Assembly: GCF_000237925.1 (NCBI RefSeq) | Contig: NC_031495.1 | Location: 51,158,746-51,222,745 of the forward strand | Length of the DNA stretch: 64,000 bases | Source of the DNA: Schistosoma mansoni | Lineage: Eukaryota; Platyhelminthes; Trematoda; Strigeidida; Schistosomatidae | Reading direction: 5' to 3' | Part shown: positions 20,736-31,986 of the stretch, one piece after another | How positions within the stretch are numbered: position 1 is the first letter of the stretch | How the letters are laid out: each line of letters opens with the position of its first letter | The notes under the pieces: model-generated | Told to the model about the DNA's origin: nothing | What the model saw: only the letters and a program-made list of their open reading frames with translations | The model's database searches: none | Program-made: the position numbers and the translations under genes

Positions 20736-22550
20736 TATAGAACTATATTTTGAACTGTCAGATTACTTTTTATCCACTTTTGTATATTCTATAGAGACTG
20801 TTTGCAAATACTATTTTTGATTTAAAGGACTGAATGTTTTTTGTACATCCTATTTAGTCTTAGCGATAAGAGCTAATAATATGTTCAGTATTCGCACTTT
20901 TTGGAATGATTTGTTATAGTACGCACACATTTGTTTCAATAATCTATGCGAGTAAGTGTTGGAAAAATAGACCATATGTAAGCGAAATTTTCATAAGACA
21001 AATAATAAATTCAGGTGATAGTAAACGATAACCCTTAATATGTGAGGTGGATCCTCCTTAAAAAATAAGTTATGGTTACTGTTCTAACGTTCCTTCGGGT
21101 AATCAGTTTACTCTTGTTCTACTGCAGGCCCTATGTTGTAGTTAATTGCATGTTACTGTATTTCAACAGTACAATCTGTTGACATGTTCACGGATAAATT
21201 GCGTATCGCTCATATTTTATCATGTAGTTTGACTCCCTACGATGTCCTAAAAATTAGACAAATTGAACTTTGATTGTGACAACACATCTCGATTACTAGT
21301 TGTGAAACGCTCTTCTAATCCTTTCAACCGATGCTAGGCAGTCAGCGCAAGAGCACTTACCTCCTACTCCTTGTAACTCTAGTATGTTTTGCTTGAATAT
21401 GGTCGTAGCTTAGTGTGAAGTAAAGTTCACGTGAAAGTTTTCTAATGTGGCATCAAACGGGTGAGCGGGTTCTTTGTATTTCCTTTTCTTTTCCCCTGAG
21501 TCATATTCTCACTATAAAAGCCTCAACTAATCTCTGTCATGACCAGAGACTCTTACTCAGAAGACATACCCTCTTTATCCTCTGCTGCCGCCACTGCGTA
21601 GTGCTGACACCTTAGCAGAGCGCCCAACAGTGAGGCTATAGTGTTTATTTTACTTAATGGCATAAGGCAGTAAAACGATTTGGAAATTTTCAAGTTGCTT
21701 GATATTTTAAATTAACCAGTGAGGTAATTACGACCTGGTTATTTCGTTAATGATCTCCATGTGCCCCTCTGTAAATTCTCTGTCTTTGTCTCACATCTTA
21801 AACAGCTGCTTTAATTTATTTAGTCCGTCAGGGCGCACAATCTCTATCGTATCGTAAATTTTTCTTCTCGATCTTAGAAAGGCTATTGGAAAAATGACCG
21901 TTGACAAAGTTGCATGACTGTACAACAGACCAGACTTCCTTAATATCTCAATTAATGTAATTGAATTCCTCGTCAATTATGTATCCTAGCATTCCTCCTA
22001 AATACTCTTTGGACCTTGTTTTAGTACAAGGAACTCTGTGTTGTGAACAGTATATCTCAATAACTAGTGATAGTGTTTTTGTTGCATATAAATCCGATAT
22101 TTCAGCCACGTAAACGTGACGTTCTGTAATTAACTTGGTTCCCTCGTCATATATTCCAGGGGGGTGTAATTCCAACAGGTGGTGTGTTAACAAGTTCATT
22201 CCAATTCTGAATCAGAATCTCTGTCTCAACTAAAGGTTGGTTTGGTTGTTAGAACTTTTGAAAATGAATCATGTAACAGCGACTTCATGCTTTTAATTCT
22301 TGGCTGATCATAGTGTATTAAACAATAAGCTGCATCCTCTACCTTTAGCTTACAACTCGATTGACAAACTAATATTATTCTAAGCTACATCAGGTCAGTT
22401 GCTTAACGAAGCTTATATTATTTAAAATAAATATTCTCCGTGAACTGTAATTGGAATTACTGACAATTGAACCCTTTCCACAGCATACGTATATCAGCAC
22501 GGTTTACTAAAGTTTAATGTGCATCGCATGATTTGCATAACAAAGGCTAG
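20736..22550. other. POLG 3' flank; no recognised gene
   Basis: The first part should hold the POLG 3' UTR. Around 21,350-21,650 the sequence is richer in GC, with a TATA-like ACTATAAAAG and a strong shift in composition, which could be part of an old repeat. On the minus strand, 21,791-22,199 holds two overlapping open frames of non-random look that I do not recognise. Confidence 0.4.
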
Positions 22551-24424
22551 GCTAAGTCAGCAACAGTGTAGAACTTCGTACGTACGTACATCAGTTCGAG
22601 TTTCCTTACCACATTGGCACAGGGATGCACTTGTCGATTCCAATCCTATAGTAGTAGGGGTAGTAAGAGTATAAGCAGTAATCGAAAAGATTAGGGTTTG
22701 GAGACGTTATTCAAGGAGTATAATACGATGAAATAATTTTGGAAAGAGGAAAAAGAAGGGGACATGAAGAATTTAGGAGATTATAATTTGGGAGAACATG
22801 AAGAGTGGATGCACCTTCACCACTGCAAACGATTTTGAGCCATGTCATTCAGGGCCTCTGACCATCGGTTGTTGTCATCTCGCGAATCCCAACCAGGTAG
22901 TCTACACCTGCCAACATGACTCAGTCCACTTGTCAATGACTTCATGGATTAGTGCTACGTTTTGGTTTGGCCGCCCCTAGCTTTCTTCCAACCTACTCCT
23001 ACACCATAAAACATTGCACGTCGGGGCAGTCAGTGGATGGGTATACGTAACACGTGTCCTAGCCATCTCAACTGATGAAGTTTCACTACTTCATCAATCG
23101 ATTTGCCATTCTAACCTAGTACCCGTTTCCTAACATCTGCATTACTTACCCGGTAGTCCCAGGATATACGAGCAATGCTTCGAAGACACCTATGATCGAA
23201 TACTAGTAGTCTACAAATATCCTCTACTCTTACCGGCCATGTTTCACTGCCATAAAGTAGGGCAGAACGAACTGTTGCGCAGTAAAGCCGTCCATTGGTT
23301 GATAGACGGATATCTCGCCTACGCCATAAATGACACAAGTTGGCGAAAGCTAGACGAGCCTTCTGCATCCGCGCTGAGATTTTGTCACACACCAGACCAC
23401 AAGGGCCGATGAGACTCCCAAGATGAGTGAAGCAGTCGACACGCTCAATTACTTCACTCCCTATCATTAGTTCAGGTGCAGATGCAACTCACTCCTGAAG
23501 TAACATTTAGCGTTTCGAGGGAGAGAATCGCATCCCGAACATGTCTGCATTGTTGCTTATAGTGGTCAGCATCTTCACCAAATAGAACTATTTCGTCGGC
23601 ATATTCCAAGTCAACAAGTGAGTCTCCTGGTAGAAGTTTAACTCCTCTAAATTTGGATGGGGAAAGTGTTATTTCTAAAAGCACGTCTACGATAAAGTTG
23701 AACAAGGATGGAGAGAGTGGACAGCCCTGACGAACACCACTTGAGGTAATCACTTCTGATAACAGTTCGCCATAAGCTCTAACTCGACCAGTTGTGTTCG
23801 AGTAGAGAGCCTATATAAGGTTAATGTACTTTGTTGGTACTCCTTTCAGTGACAAACACTGCCATAGAACCTCACGATCAACAAAGTCAAATGCCACCTT
23901 AAGGTCGAGAAATACTACTATTGTGGGACGTCTGAATGTGTGTCTATGTTCTAGGACCTGACGTAGAGTGAATATCTGGTCTATACAACCAGGTACAGGT
24001 CGAAAACCAGCCTGGTTTTCTCTAGTCTTCTCTTCATGAGCTTTGGTTAGGCATCGAAGTATTATTGAAGCTAATATTTTAGACATGATATTAGTCAAAC
24101 TGATCCCTCTGTGATTGTCACAAGAGAACTTTTGTCCTTTCTTATAGACTGGCACAATCAGTGATTGGGACCAGTCAGATGGAATTACGTCCTGTTCCCA
24201 GATTCTACCTAAGACCTCAGTCAATATCGCTGCTATTACTGGACCACCATCCTCAAAAATCTCAGAGGAAAGCCTGTCAGGGCCTGCTGCTCTCCCTCGC
24301 TTCAGATTTCCTATAGCTTTTTCGATCTTGTGGAGAGTTGGTGGACTTACATTAACTTTCCATCAGGTCGACTGGGGATCGTGGGTAACTGAAGTGTAGC
24401 TGAAGGCCAGTTAAACTGATCCCT
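22551..24424 (-). mobile_element. RTE family B LINE, 5'-truncated and broken
   Basis: Minus strand, from 3' tail (about 22,551) through the reverse transcriptase. Recognisable blocks are AHEEKTRENQAGFRP, VFLDLKVAFDFVDREVLW, VRQGCPLSPSLFNFIVD and LEYADEIVLFGEDAD (catalytic YADD is YADE here), then the C-terminal thumb part with HLWRRRDIRLS and ALLYGSETWPVRVED. Frame breaks separate the pieces, and a segment around the SPSKCKLLLQ block (near 23,490-23,520) is shortened. The 5' end stops abruptly at 24,424, where a Ty3/Gypsy fossil begins. Confidence 0.9.
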
Positions 24425-25569
24425 TGGCATTTCTGAATGTTCACAGTAATGCCGTGTTTTTGTAGTCGTTAGAAGGCAAGGTCCAGGTTCTGGAGATAAG
24501 ATTCTCTGTCCTGACATGTAATTGAACGGTCATCAACATGCGCATGTACGATGTTGAAACCTCGGAAAACGTCATCGATGAAACTTTGGAAAGTCTGCGC
24601 AGCATTTCTTAAGCCGAAAGGCATTCGCGAAAATTCGTAGAGTCCGGAAGAAGTGATGATAGCGGTTTTTATTGAATATCGTCAGTAGCCATAGGGATTT
24701 GGTTATAGGCTTTAACCAGGTAAGTTTTCGAAAAGACAGTTGTACCTTTCAAGGTAGCTGTCAAATCGTGAATGTCAAGCAACAGGTAACTATCGGGAAT
24801 GGTTTTCGGATTCAAACGTCTATAGTCACCTGCTGGACACCAACCGTTGCTGTCCGTTTTATGGACCATGTGCGAAGGAGATGCCGATGGGCTGTTTGAC
24901 GGTCGAATGATTCCTAACTCAACCATGTGGTCGAACTCGTTTTTGGCCAATCTCAGCTTTTCGGGAGCCTGTCGGAGTGCTTTCGAGAATACAGGTGGTC
25001 CTGTAGTAGTGATGTGATGTGTAACATTGCTGGCTACACAAGGCAATTTTGGTTGCGGTTGGTATATCGTAGAGTACTCATCGAGCAATGGTTGATATAA
25101 GGGGTCTATAATGTGCTTAATTGTGACTGGAGATAATTTGCAACTATAAAGAGGAGTTACGCAAACAGATAACCTAGTGTTTCCGTCTACTAACCTTCGT
25201 TTGCGTGTGTCAATGAGTAGATTGTGGTGTTGTAGCAGATCTATACCAATGATTGGCACAGAAACATCTGCAACCACGAAAATCCAGTGGATGGGTTTGC
25301 GTAAACCCAGGTTAAGGTAAATGTATCTTCTACCATATGTGGCGGTTGGCTTTGCGTTTGCCGCCTCCAAGTTTAAGACAGATTTGTGAAGTTAACCCTC
25401 AGAATTTCCTGGAATTTGCCGCATTTATTCACCGCTACGCTATCTTAGCAACATGTCTTTCGCAGAACCATGTTGCAGTTGTATATTATTAAGGAGTTGA
25501 TCTAACCTTTGTCGATCGGTCAGGTCTCTGCGTCTAAGAATAAATCGTTTGAATGTTTCGTAAGGTTCG
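24425..25569 (-). mobile_element. Ty3/Gypsy LTR retrotransposon fossil, gag end-protease-reverse transcriptase part
   Basis: Reading on the minus strand: the last part of a gag-like region (25,569 to about 25,440, with RQRLDQLL), a retropepsin-like region (IIGIDLLQHHNLLID) and the front of a reverse transcriptase (GDYRRLNPKTIPDSYLL). This order is that of Ty3/Gypsy pol. No LTRs are attached, both ends are cut by LINE sequence, and it is broken in at least one place. Age: older than the elements that bound it. Confidence 0.85.
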
Positions 25570-26634
25570 GATTTTAGCAAAGCGTTTGATAAGGTTTCAC
25601 ACTTAGGTCTTATGCAAAAGCTCTCGAGCTTTGGTATAACAGGTGCTATACAGGAATGGATAGGAAGCTTCTTATGTGACCGCAGACAGAGAGTGAGAGT
25701 CAATGGAACTCTATCCGAATGGAAACCGGTCAAAAGTGGTGTACCCCAAGGCACCATCTTGGGCCCTTTACTTTTCCTTCTGTATATTAATGAACTACCT
25801 TTATTACTTAAGTCGTCGACGTTATTGTTTGCGGATGATGTTAAAATCTGGAGAACAATAAGAAATGAGACTGATCGTTGTTATCTACAAGCAGATTTAG
25901 ACGAATTAGTTAGGTGGGCTCATGATTGGGGCCTGGAAGTTAATTCCAGGAAGAGCGTGTTCATGCACATCGGGCACGATATTAGTTACCACTATACCAT
26001 TAATGGTACATCTCTGCCACGCGTTCATGCGCATAAAGACTTAGGAGTAATTATAAGTCACGACTTAAAAACTACAACGCACTGCAGTGCGGTTGCTTCC
26101 AAAGGCTATCGCGCGCTATGGTCGCTTCGCAGAGCATTTAAATGCTTTGACGAGGATATTTTTCGAATTTTATATCCCACCTATGTAAGGCCACACTTAG
26201 AATACTGTATCCAAGCAGCTAGCCCTTGTCTGATAAAGGATACTAAATCGCTTGAGCGTGTCCAGCGTGTAGGGACAAAATTAGTAAAGGGTCTTTCCAA
26301 ACTCCCTTACGATGAGCGTTTAAAACGTCTAAATCTTTTCCCCTTATCTTATCGTAGGACGCGAGGTGACCTTATACTGGCATTTCGTATCTTTAATTAT
26401 GATCTGGGTGTTAATATGTCTTACCTTTTTGCTCCCTCCAGCACTAATAATCTCCGGGGTCATAGCAAGAAGGTTCTGAAACCGCGATCTAATAAATTAA
26501 AGGTGGGGTCCCGTTTTTCTCATCGAGTGGTCAATGACTGGAACGCTTTACCAGAACAAGTGGTATCAGCACCATCAGTGAACATTTTCAAAAAGAAGCT
26601 GGACCTTCACTGGAAGGAAATCTGTCAGGATTAA
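25570..26634 (+). pseudogene. CR1-like reverse transcriptase, C-terminal 354 codons
   Basis: The open frame runs without a break from FSKAFDKVSH through SGVPQGTILGPLLFLLYINE, the catalytic FADDVKIW, HKDLGVIIS, RPHLEYCIQAASP and RTRGDLILAF, to a natural stop (TAA 26,632-26,634). These are the palm and thumb blocks of CR1/Jockey-type enzymes. The endonuclease and the first fingers are missing because of 5' truncation, so it cannot act. The frame is still open over 1 kb, so the insertion is fairly young. Confidence 0.9.
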
Positions 26635-26830
26635 CACAGGTTCATCAACCTACTATCCTTATTACTGAAGACTGAAGACTTAAGAATATTGGTTATTGAT
26701 TAGACAGCGCCAGTGACACTGGTACTTCTTGTGTAGGTCATATTGTTTATTGTCCGTGTTCCGAATAACTGTGTTTTCTTCTGTATTTTTCCCTCGCGCT
26801 TGTTCATAAATAAACAATATTTTAGTATTT
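25570..26830 (+). mobile_element. CR1-like LINE, 5'-truncated (SR1/Perere type)
   Basis: Starts inside the reverse transcriptase at 25,570, directly against the Gypsy fossil. It has a long open frame and a 3' UTR that ends near the ATAAATAAACAATATTTTA stretch at about 26,810-26,825. Orientation is opposite to the fossil beside it. Confidence 0.85.
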
Positions 26831-28093
26831 ACAAGAGATATGACAATTTTTCCGAAGGTATAGACTGGTTAGCAAACGTCTGTGGGTCAGTGAAACGCTA
26901 GTTAATTCAACCGACACGTGGTTTGTGAATAAGCAATTGAGAAATTCAACATGTAGATTAAAAATTAGATAGTTTGGCGTAAATTTGGGGGAATGTAGAC
27001 AATTCGGTAAACATTTAGACGTAGTGTAAACATGTCGACAATTACTTTGTGTTGATGTGTGAATTAATAAATTTCTACCTCATGGGAGACATTTAGGCGA
27101 ATTGCTTCAATATTTCCCCAGAGAAGCGAGAAAGATTACCTTTAGTCGCAATATCACCTGAATTAGCACCAAATTTCCTTAGCTGATGTTGCCCGTATTT
27201 CCCCAAAAGCCGTATTTATTTCCCTATTCTTGTGTGATTAGAAATTAGTTCTTACTGGTTTGTCCTATAAAAAAGCAATATGAATACTAAAAGCTTGCTC
27301 AAGACTTGTTGGAAAACATTGTTTGAGGAACTAGTAAAATCTTGAAGTATCGGTTAAGTGGTAAGTATTCAGTGCAGCAATATATTCCAAGTATTACGAA
27401 AATGTACATATGTACTCATCTCCAGATGGCTTCATAAATTATTTCCTCAGCTTAAAGATACAAGCCGACTGTCTTGAGTTCAGGATTGGGTGTTTGGAAA
27501 TGTTAGTGCTGTGATGCTCATGGTTTAGATATGTCTGGTTAGAGAACCAGAATTACATATGACTTTTGTCCTGTTTTTCTCCTTTCCAATACTTGAGAAC
27601 TTGATAGTTGTCATAACTCAAGATAAGTCGTAATGGTTCAGATGCGCTTTCTGTCTTTCTCTAGATTTTGAGTCCCAGTATGCGTTCGCACCTACTTTGT
27701 TATTCTTTTCAACGTTCAGTGCTACCACTAGTGTTCCGAGTTTTGGTATTCGTCTTTTGTGCTTTATCTGTGCTGGTCTGGTCCCACGACTTGGGCTACG
27801 TCTTATTTGGACCAGGATCTACATTAGTTATTACTAACGGGCTGCTACTCTGCATCTTTCTTTGCTAACTTGTTTAATTTCACTCGCTTTTTTCATTTTG
27901 TCGGTCTTCTCTCTGAGTCCCTCAGTTGCAGCGTCGAAGTTAAACTTGTTAAACTTTCACAGCAAATAGTGTAATCAATTCGGTCGTATAATACATTTCA
28001 TCACATTACTCGCCTAATTTCCTTGTTGATTTATTTAGAACTACTACTAAAACCTATCAGTACGAAAAATCAAATAGCTCCTAACCAAAACAA
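26831..28093. other. Region between LINE fragment and TRAPPC6
   Basis: AT-rich, no recognised gene or repeat. An open frame at 27,668-27,868 has no features of a known protein. The promoter of TRAPPC6 should lie in the last few hundred bases; TTTATTTAG at about 28,031-28,039 could be a splice acceptor (cis or spliced leader) for its 5' UTR. Confidence 0.45.
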
Positions 28094-28733
28094 ATGAAAA
28101 ATGCACATGTACAAGCCTTTGATGCATTCGATGCGCTGATGATTGAAATAATCAAATATTCGAATTCCGTTCCAAGTGATGTATTGTTTTTTTTCTGATA
28201 ATTCCAATTCCTCTGATATTTGAAAACTCCAGGATTCGGATATTCGTTTTCTTGAATCCCTTGGTGTAAACGTAAGCGAAAAGTTAATCGAAAAGTTTGT
28301 GCATTTGTTTTTTTAATATTTTATATCAAGAGCTACAAAAGATCATGCCAGGTTTACTAACGAGTTAGATATTGTTAAATATGTATGCACAGAATTTTGG
28401 TCATCCGTATACCACAAACAAGTTGATACACTGAAAACCAATTACCAAGTATGGTGACGTTCCTACTTATAAATTAAATAGGACGTTTACGTTCTCACTG
28501 TTAATGATTTTCAGCCTTTATTGAAATTCGAAAGTATCCCAGAAAGTATATCAGAAATCCCAAAGGTAAACTTATGAATACTTTTAATTTGTTTTCAGCA
28601 TCTGGCGTTCCCTTCAGGACTTTTAAAAGGAGCTTTATGTAGTCTAGGATTGAATTGTGTTGTAGCAGCAGATTGTGAACAACTCCCTACATGTAAGTAT
28701 GGCTATAACGAAATCACTCTCAGTAACAGGTAA
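28094..28733 (+). CDS. TRAPPC6: TRAPPC6 / Trs33, TRAPP complex subunit (complete, five exons)
   Basis: Small core subunit of the TRAPP vesicle-tethering complexes, which act as the exchange factor for Rab1 in ER-Golgi traffic. Exons: 28,094-28,180, 28,233-28,294, 28,331-28,448, 28,482-28,565 and 28,599-28,733 (stop TAA). All borders are GT/AG, phases fit, and the product is 161 residues; animal TRAPPC6B has about 158. Matching blocks: ALMIEIIKYS near the start, FLESLGVNVSEKLIEKATKD, ARFTNELDIVKYVCTEFW, VYHKQVDTLKTNYQ, DVYVLTVNDFQPLL, HLAFPSGLLKGALCSLGLN, and a C-terminal LPTCKY equal to the family's MPACKF. Introns are only 52, 36, 33 and 33 nt. In the last exon a GTAAGT at 28,693 could be read as a donor, but the frame running on to the stop gives the family C-terminus. 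No single open frame is long, which hides the gene. Confidence 0.93.
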
Positions 28734-30770
28734 ATTCACAGTTACAGTGCTTTCTTACAGAGGTATAAGCTGAAATTGTGAACATGTTTTGGCATTTGTG
28801 GATTAAACTGGCCTACTTATATCTGATTTTTTATTGTACTGAGTTTTCTAATGTAATTCGATTTCTGATTGAATTTTAGTCTTGCAGTAAACTTGGGTGG
28901 CATCACACAACTTTATCTTTTTGAGTAACATTCTGGAAGTACGAGAAGTAATGTAATTTCCTCATCATATCATAATACAATACAAAATGACTTATCAGTT
29001 ACTATAAATTTGTCTTATGGTTGTATACTTGTTCGATTTTCCGTGGTATTATCAGATGAAAAGTCATTGTTATGGGAATCAGTACTGATGAACTCACTTA
29101 TATAAATCATACAAATGGTCTTGTGTGTTCAAAGTTGAGCACTTGATCTTCCAGATTGTCGATGAGCTTCCGTTTTTAATTTTCACATTCATAACTAAGG
29201 TCTTCATATATCCCCAAGTCGAATATACACTGGGTTTTTTCCAAAGTTGGTTGCCATTGTTATTAGCATTAAGCAGATAATAAGAATATTTCCAGAGCTG
29301 GTAATATATGAAGAGCATTAATCGTTCATTATTTATCGGTGGGCTTTTCTAGGTAGTAGATTTAGCACCATTCTGTATTCTGAGATTCGAATTTACGGAT
29401 TCAATGATAGCGTAATCTTATCTTCAGGTTTCATGAATTTGATATCCTTCCCATTGTTCTTAAATCAGAAGGCTTTTGATAATTAATGTTCACAAGTAGA
29501 CAACTCCCATTTATGCTGTTATTTGTGTTCCATAACCAGGGCAACCAACAACATTTACTTAAACGATTATCACTTATGCTCAGTGTAACCTATCTTTGCC
29601 TAATTATCATTCATGAAATGGTATCCAGTTTGTAAGCATGACTTTCTTATTGATTGTATTTTATTGCATCCTTCATTATTGTTCGAGTTAAAGAAATAGA
29701 GTTTGAGTTTCTCCTATCTTTGACTATAGCTACGCCAGGACTGGTTTGACAGTCTTGTGGACTTGCTTGAAGATTATACCTATTGGGGAAATAGGATCTA
29801 AACCTACTGGTATCTTTTCCAACATTTTCTGTCTGCTAATTTCAGAGACGTATCACCAATCGTAACAATTTACCTAATCATAAAATATCTGAGCATATTG
29901 AATGATGACTGGCAAATCCAATAATCGATCGTGTGCATTATCGGATGCAGAAAAACCAACAGCCAATATTTAATAAGTAGGAATCCGTCGAGCTACTTTA
30001 TTATAAAATGATTGAATGTATACCTTAGTCTCTAGGCGCTTAGTGGGTTGAATTTTTCTAAACTTTGCTTCTATCTAGATTTAATAAATAGTGGGTGACT
30101 CAAAGGTGTTCAAAATAACTGAAAAACAGCGAACACCAGTTTTACTTCTCTTTCAATATGTTACTGTCATCAGACGTTTCTAAATTGACTGTGTACAGAA
30201 AAGATACATGATCAACTCCTTTATATTGTAAGTATAATTGTAATCAGATGACTTTATCACTTAGTCTTATTTATAATTATTCACCAATGTTCATCTATCG
30301 AACTGACTTTGGTCCTAATTTTATCGATTAATATATGGTCATCCATTTTTATTATTATTGGTAATTATGACCGCTTTTTTGTATTACTGGTTTCTTAGCA
30401 ATTTGTAATACAATGTTTATTATCGTATTGTATCTCTCACTATGTTTAGTTTTTATCTATTCTGAGCATCTCATTTTGATAAACTAAGAGTGTCAACTCT
30501 ATGTTTTTGACCATATTGTTCTTCACAACTATACGCTGTAACTTACGAGAGCCCTTGAAATACAATGAATTAATTTTACTCTTCAAATCTTGTTTTTCTT
30601 GCTTTATTCTAATATATCAAAGGAGAAGAATGTACAAAATATCAACCAGTCGGTCATAATTTCATCGATGTAGTTGTGCCAGGGTATATGTTAACTAAGT
30701 TCAGAAAAATATTATAATCATTTGGTGGGACTAGTTAAAAAACAACTAGGCATTAGTCCTTGACGTCACT
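28734..30770. other. TRAPPC6 3' flank; no gene seen
   Basis: Two kilobases of AT-rich sequence. No exon, LINE or hammerhead repeat recognised. Short open frames (for example 29,094-29,318 minus) look random. Confidence 0.5.
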
Positions 30771-30774
30771 AATT

Positions 30775-31125
30775 TCTAGTCTGAGCCATGTTGGCAGATA
30801 CAGACTACTTGGTTGGGTTCCGCGTAACTGTCGTAACCAATGGTTGAAGACTGTGTGACATGGCTCAGAATCGATCACGGTGGCGTAGGTTTATACACTT
30901 TTTGTCTTCTTTTAAACCGTGAGACTGGAATTACTTTATACCTTTCTTCCTACGAACTAATTCTTTCTCTATATGTCATATCCTTATATGCAATCTTTCT
31001 TTTATATATTACTACCACCGAAGTAACTACTATGATTTTGGTGTTCATCTTGTGCCAATGAGGTACTACAACTTGGACCGATGCATATATTTGCCTGGTC
31101 GTATGTTGTACTTGACTGGCTGCCT
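30775..31125 (+). mobile_element. RTE family B LINE, 3' end fragment
   Basis: Plus-strand copy of the end of the family B reverse transcriptase (the GWGPRD..W..TL..MAQNRSQW region, changed) followed by the 3' UTR to GACTGGCTGC. It has the same 3' UTR as 41,162-41,352 but in the other orientation. Confidence 0.8.
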
Positions 31126-31374
31126 ATTTAAGACCTTTTTCGGTGAAAATAAATGACAGTTGAATATCTTTATTCACAAGCTAAATAGGTGTAAGATATG
31201 AGTTTGTTATCATACTACAGTAAATAGATGTGTTGGACATAGATTTTAGTTTACAGGAGATTGTTATGTGTAGCACATAGAGATTCATCATACCTCTTAA
31301 ACAAACTTTAATAACTTGGACAGCATGTGACTAGTAAGCCATTTTTACCTTTCTAATAACTCTCCGAAACACGC

Positions 31375-31986
31375 ATACAGGATCCTAATGTGATCACTCA
31401 CTTGACCTCACCTCTCCAAAACGGATAGCCAACGAGATACTCCCTCCGTCTATCTGGCGACCCGATGGCTAGTTCTCGTGGACTTGCAGGTGTAGGTATG
31501 GCGCTTAGTACGGGAGTAGAACAGGCACTATTAGATTGGATCTCCGTTAACAGTTGCCTATGTGCTGTTCAGCTAAATGGTTCCGTCGGAACTCGGAAGG
31601 ATAGGGACAGAAGTTGTCTTTTCGTCGTTTCTACCTACACTCCCACTAATTGCAGCCCGGATGAACTGAAAGGTGACTATTACAGAAAGCTAAGCGCTCA
31701 GACATAGTAGTCGTAGCGGGTGACCTTAATGCCCAAGTAGGTAGCTTAAACCAAACAAAGACATTTAGGTGGGTATTTTAGTATTCCGGCTCAGTGAACA
31801 GATAATGGTGATCGTCTGTTGCAACTATGCTTAGACGGTCGTTTATTTTTAGCAAACACTGACTTTAAGCATAAGGAGAGACATCGTCTAACATGGCAAC
31901 CCCCTGCACCAAACCAACGATGGACTCAAATAGACCATATTGTCACCAGTCATTGTTGGAGAGGCTCGGCAGAAAACTGTCGCCCA
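31375..31986 (+). mobile_element. RTE family B LINE, endonuclease fragment
   Basis: Plus strand. Corresponds to roughly residues 55-265 of the intact family B protein: MASSRGLAGVGMALST, SVGTRKDRD, VVAGDLNAQVG-like sequence and the W..P.P.QRWTQIDHI block. It has several frame breaks. It ends at 31,986 in a head-to-head junction with minus-strand reverse transcriptase sequence. Confidence 0.85.

Noticed and set aside
21340-21650. LTR with TATA box
   Set aside because: ACTATAAAAG and a GC shift are suggestive, but no TG..CA ends, no target duplication and no second copy in the window.
27668-27868. Hydrophobic open frame of 66 codons
   Set aside because: No homology seen, poor start context, and no partner exons.
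28693-28698. GTAAGT donor in the last TRAPPC6 exon
   Set aside because: Using it would lose the CKY C-terminus. A candidate downstream exon near 30,620 gives no family match and phases poorly.
30622-30720. Extra TRAPPC6 exon
   Set aside because: Frame from GAAGAATGTACAAAA looked tempting (CTKYQP) but needs a non-fitting phase and a 1.9-kb intron in a gene of tiny introns.
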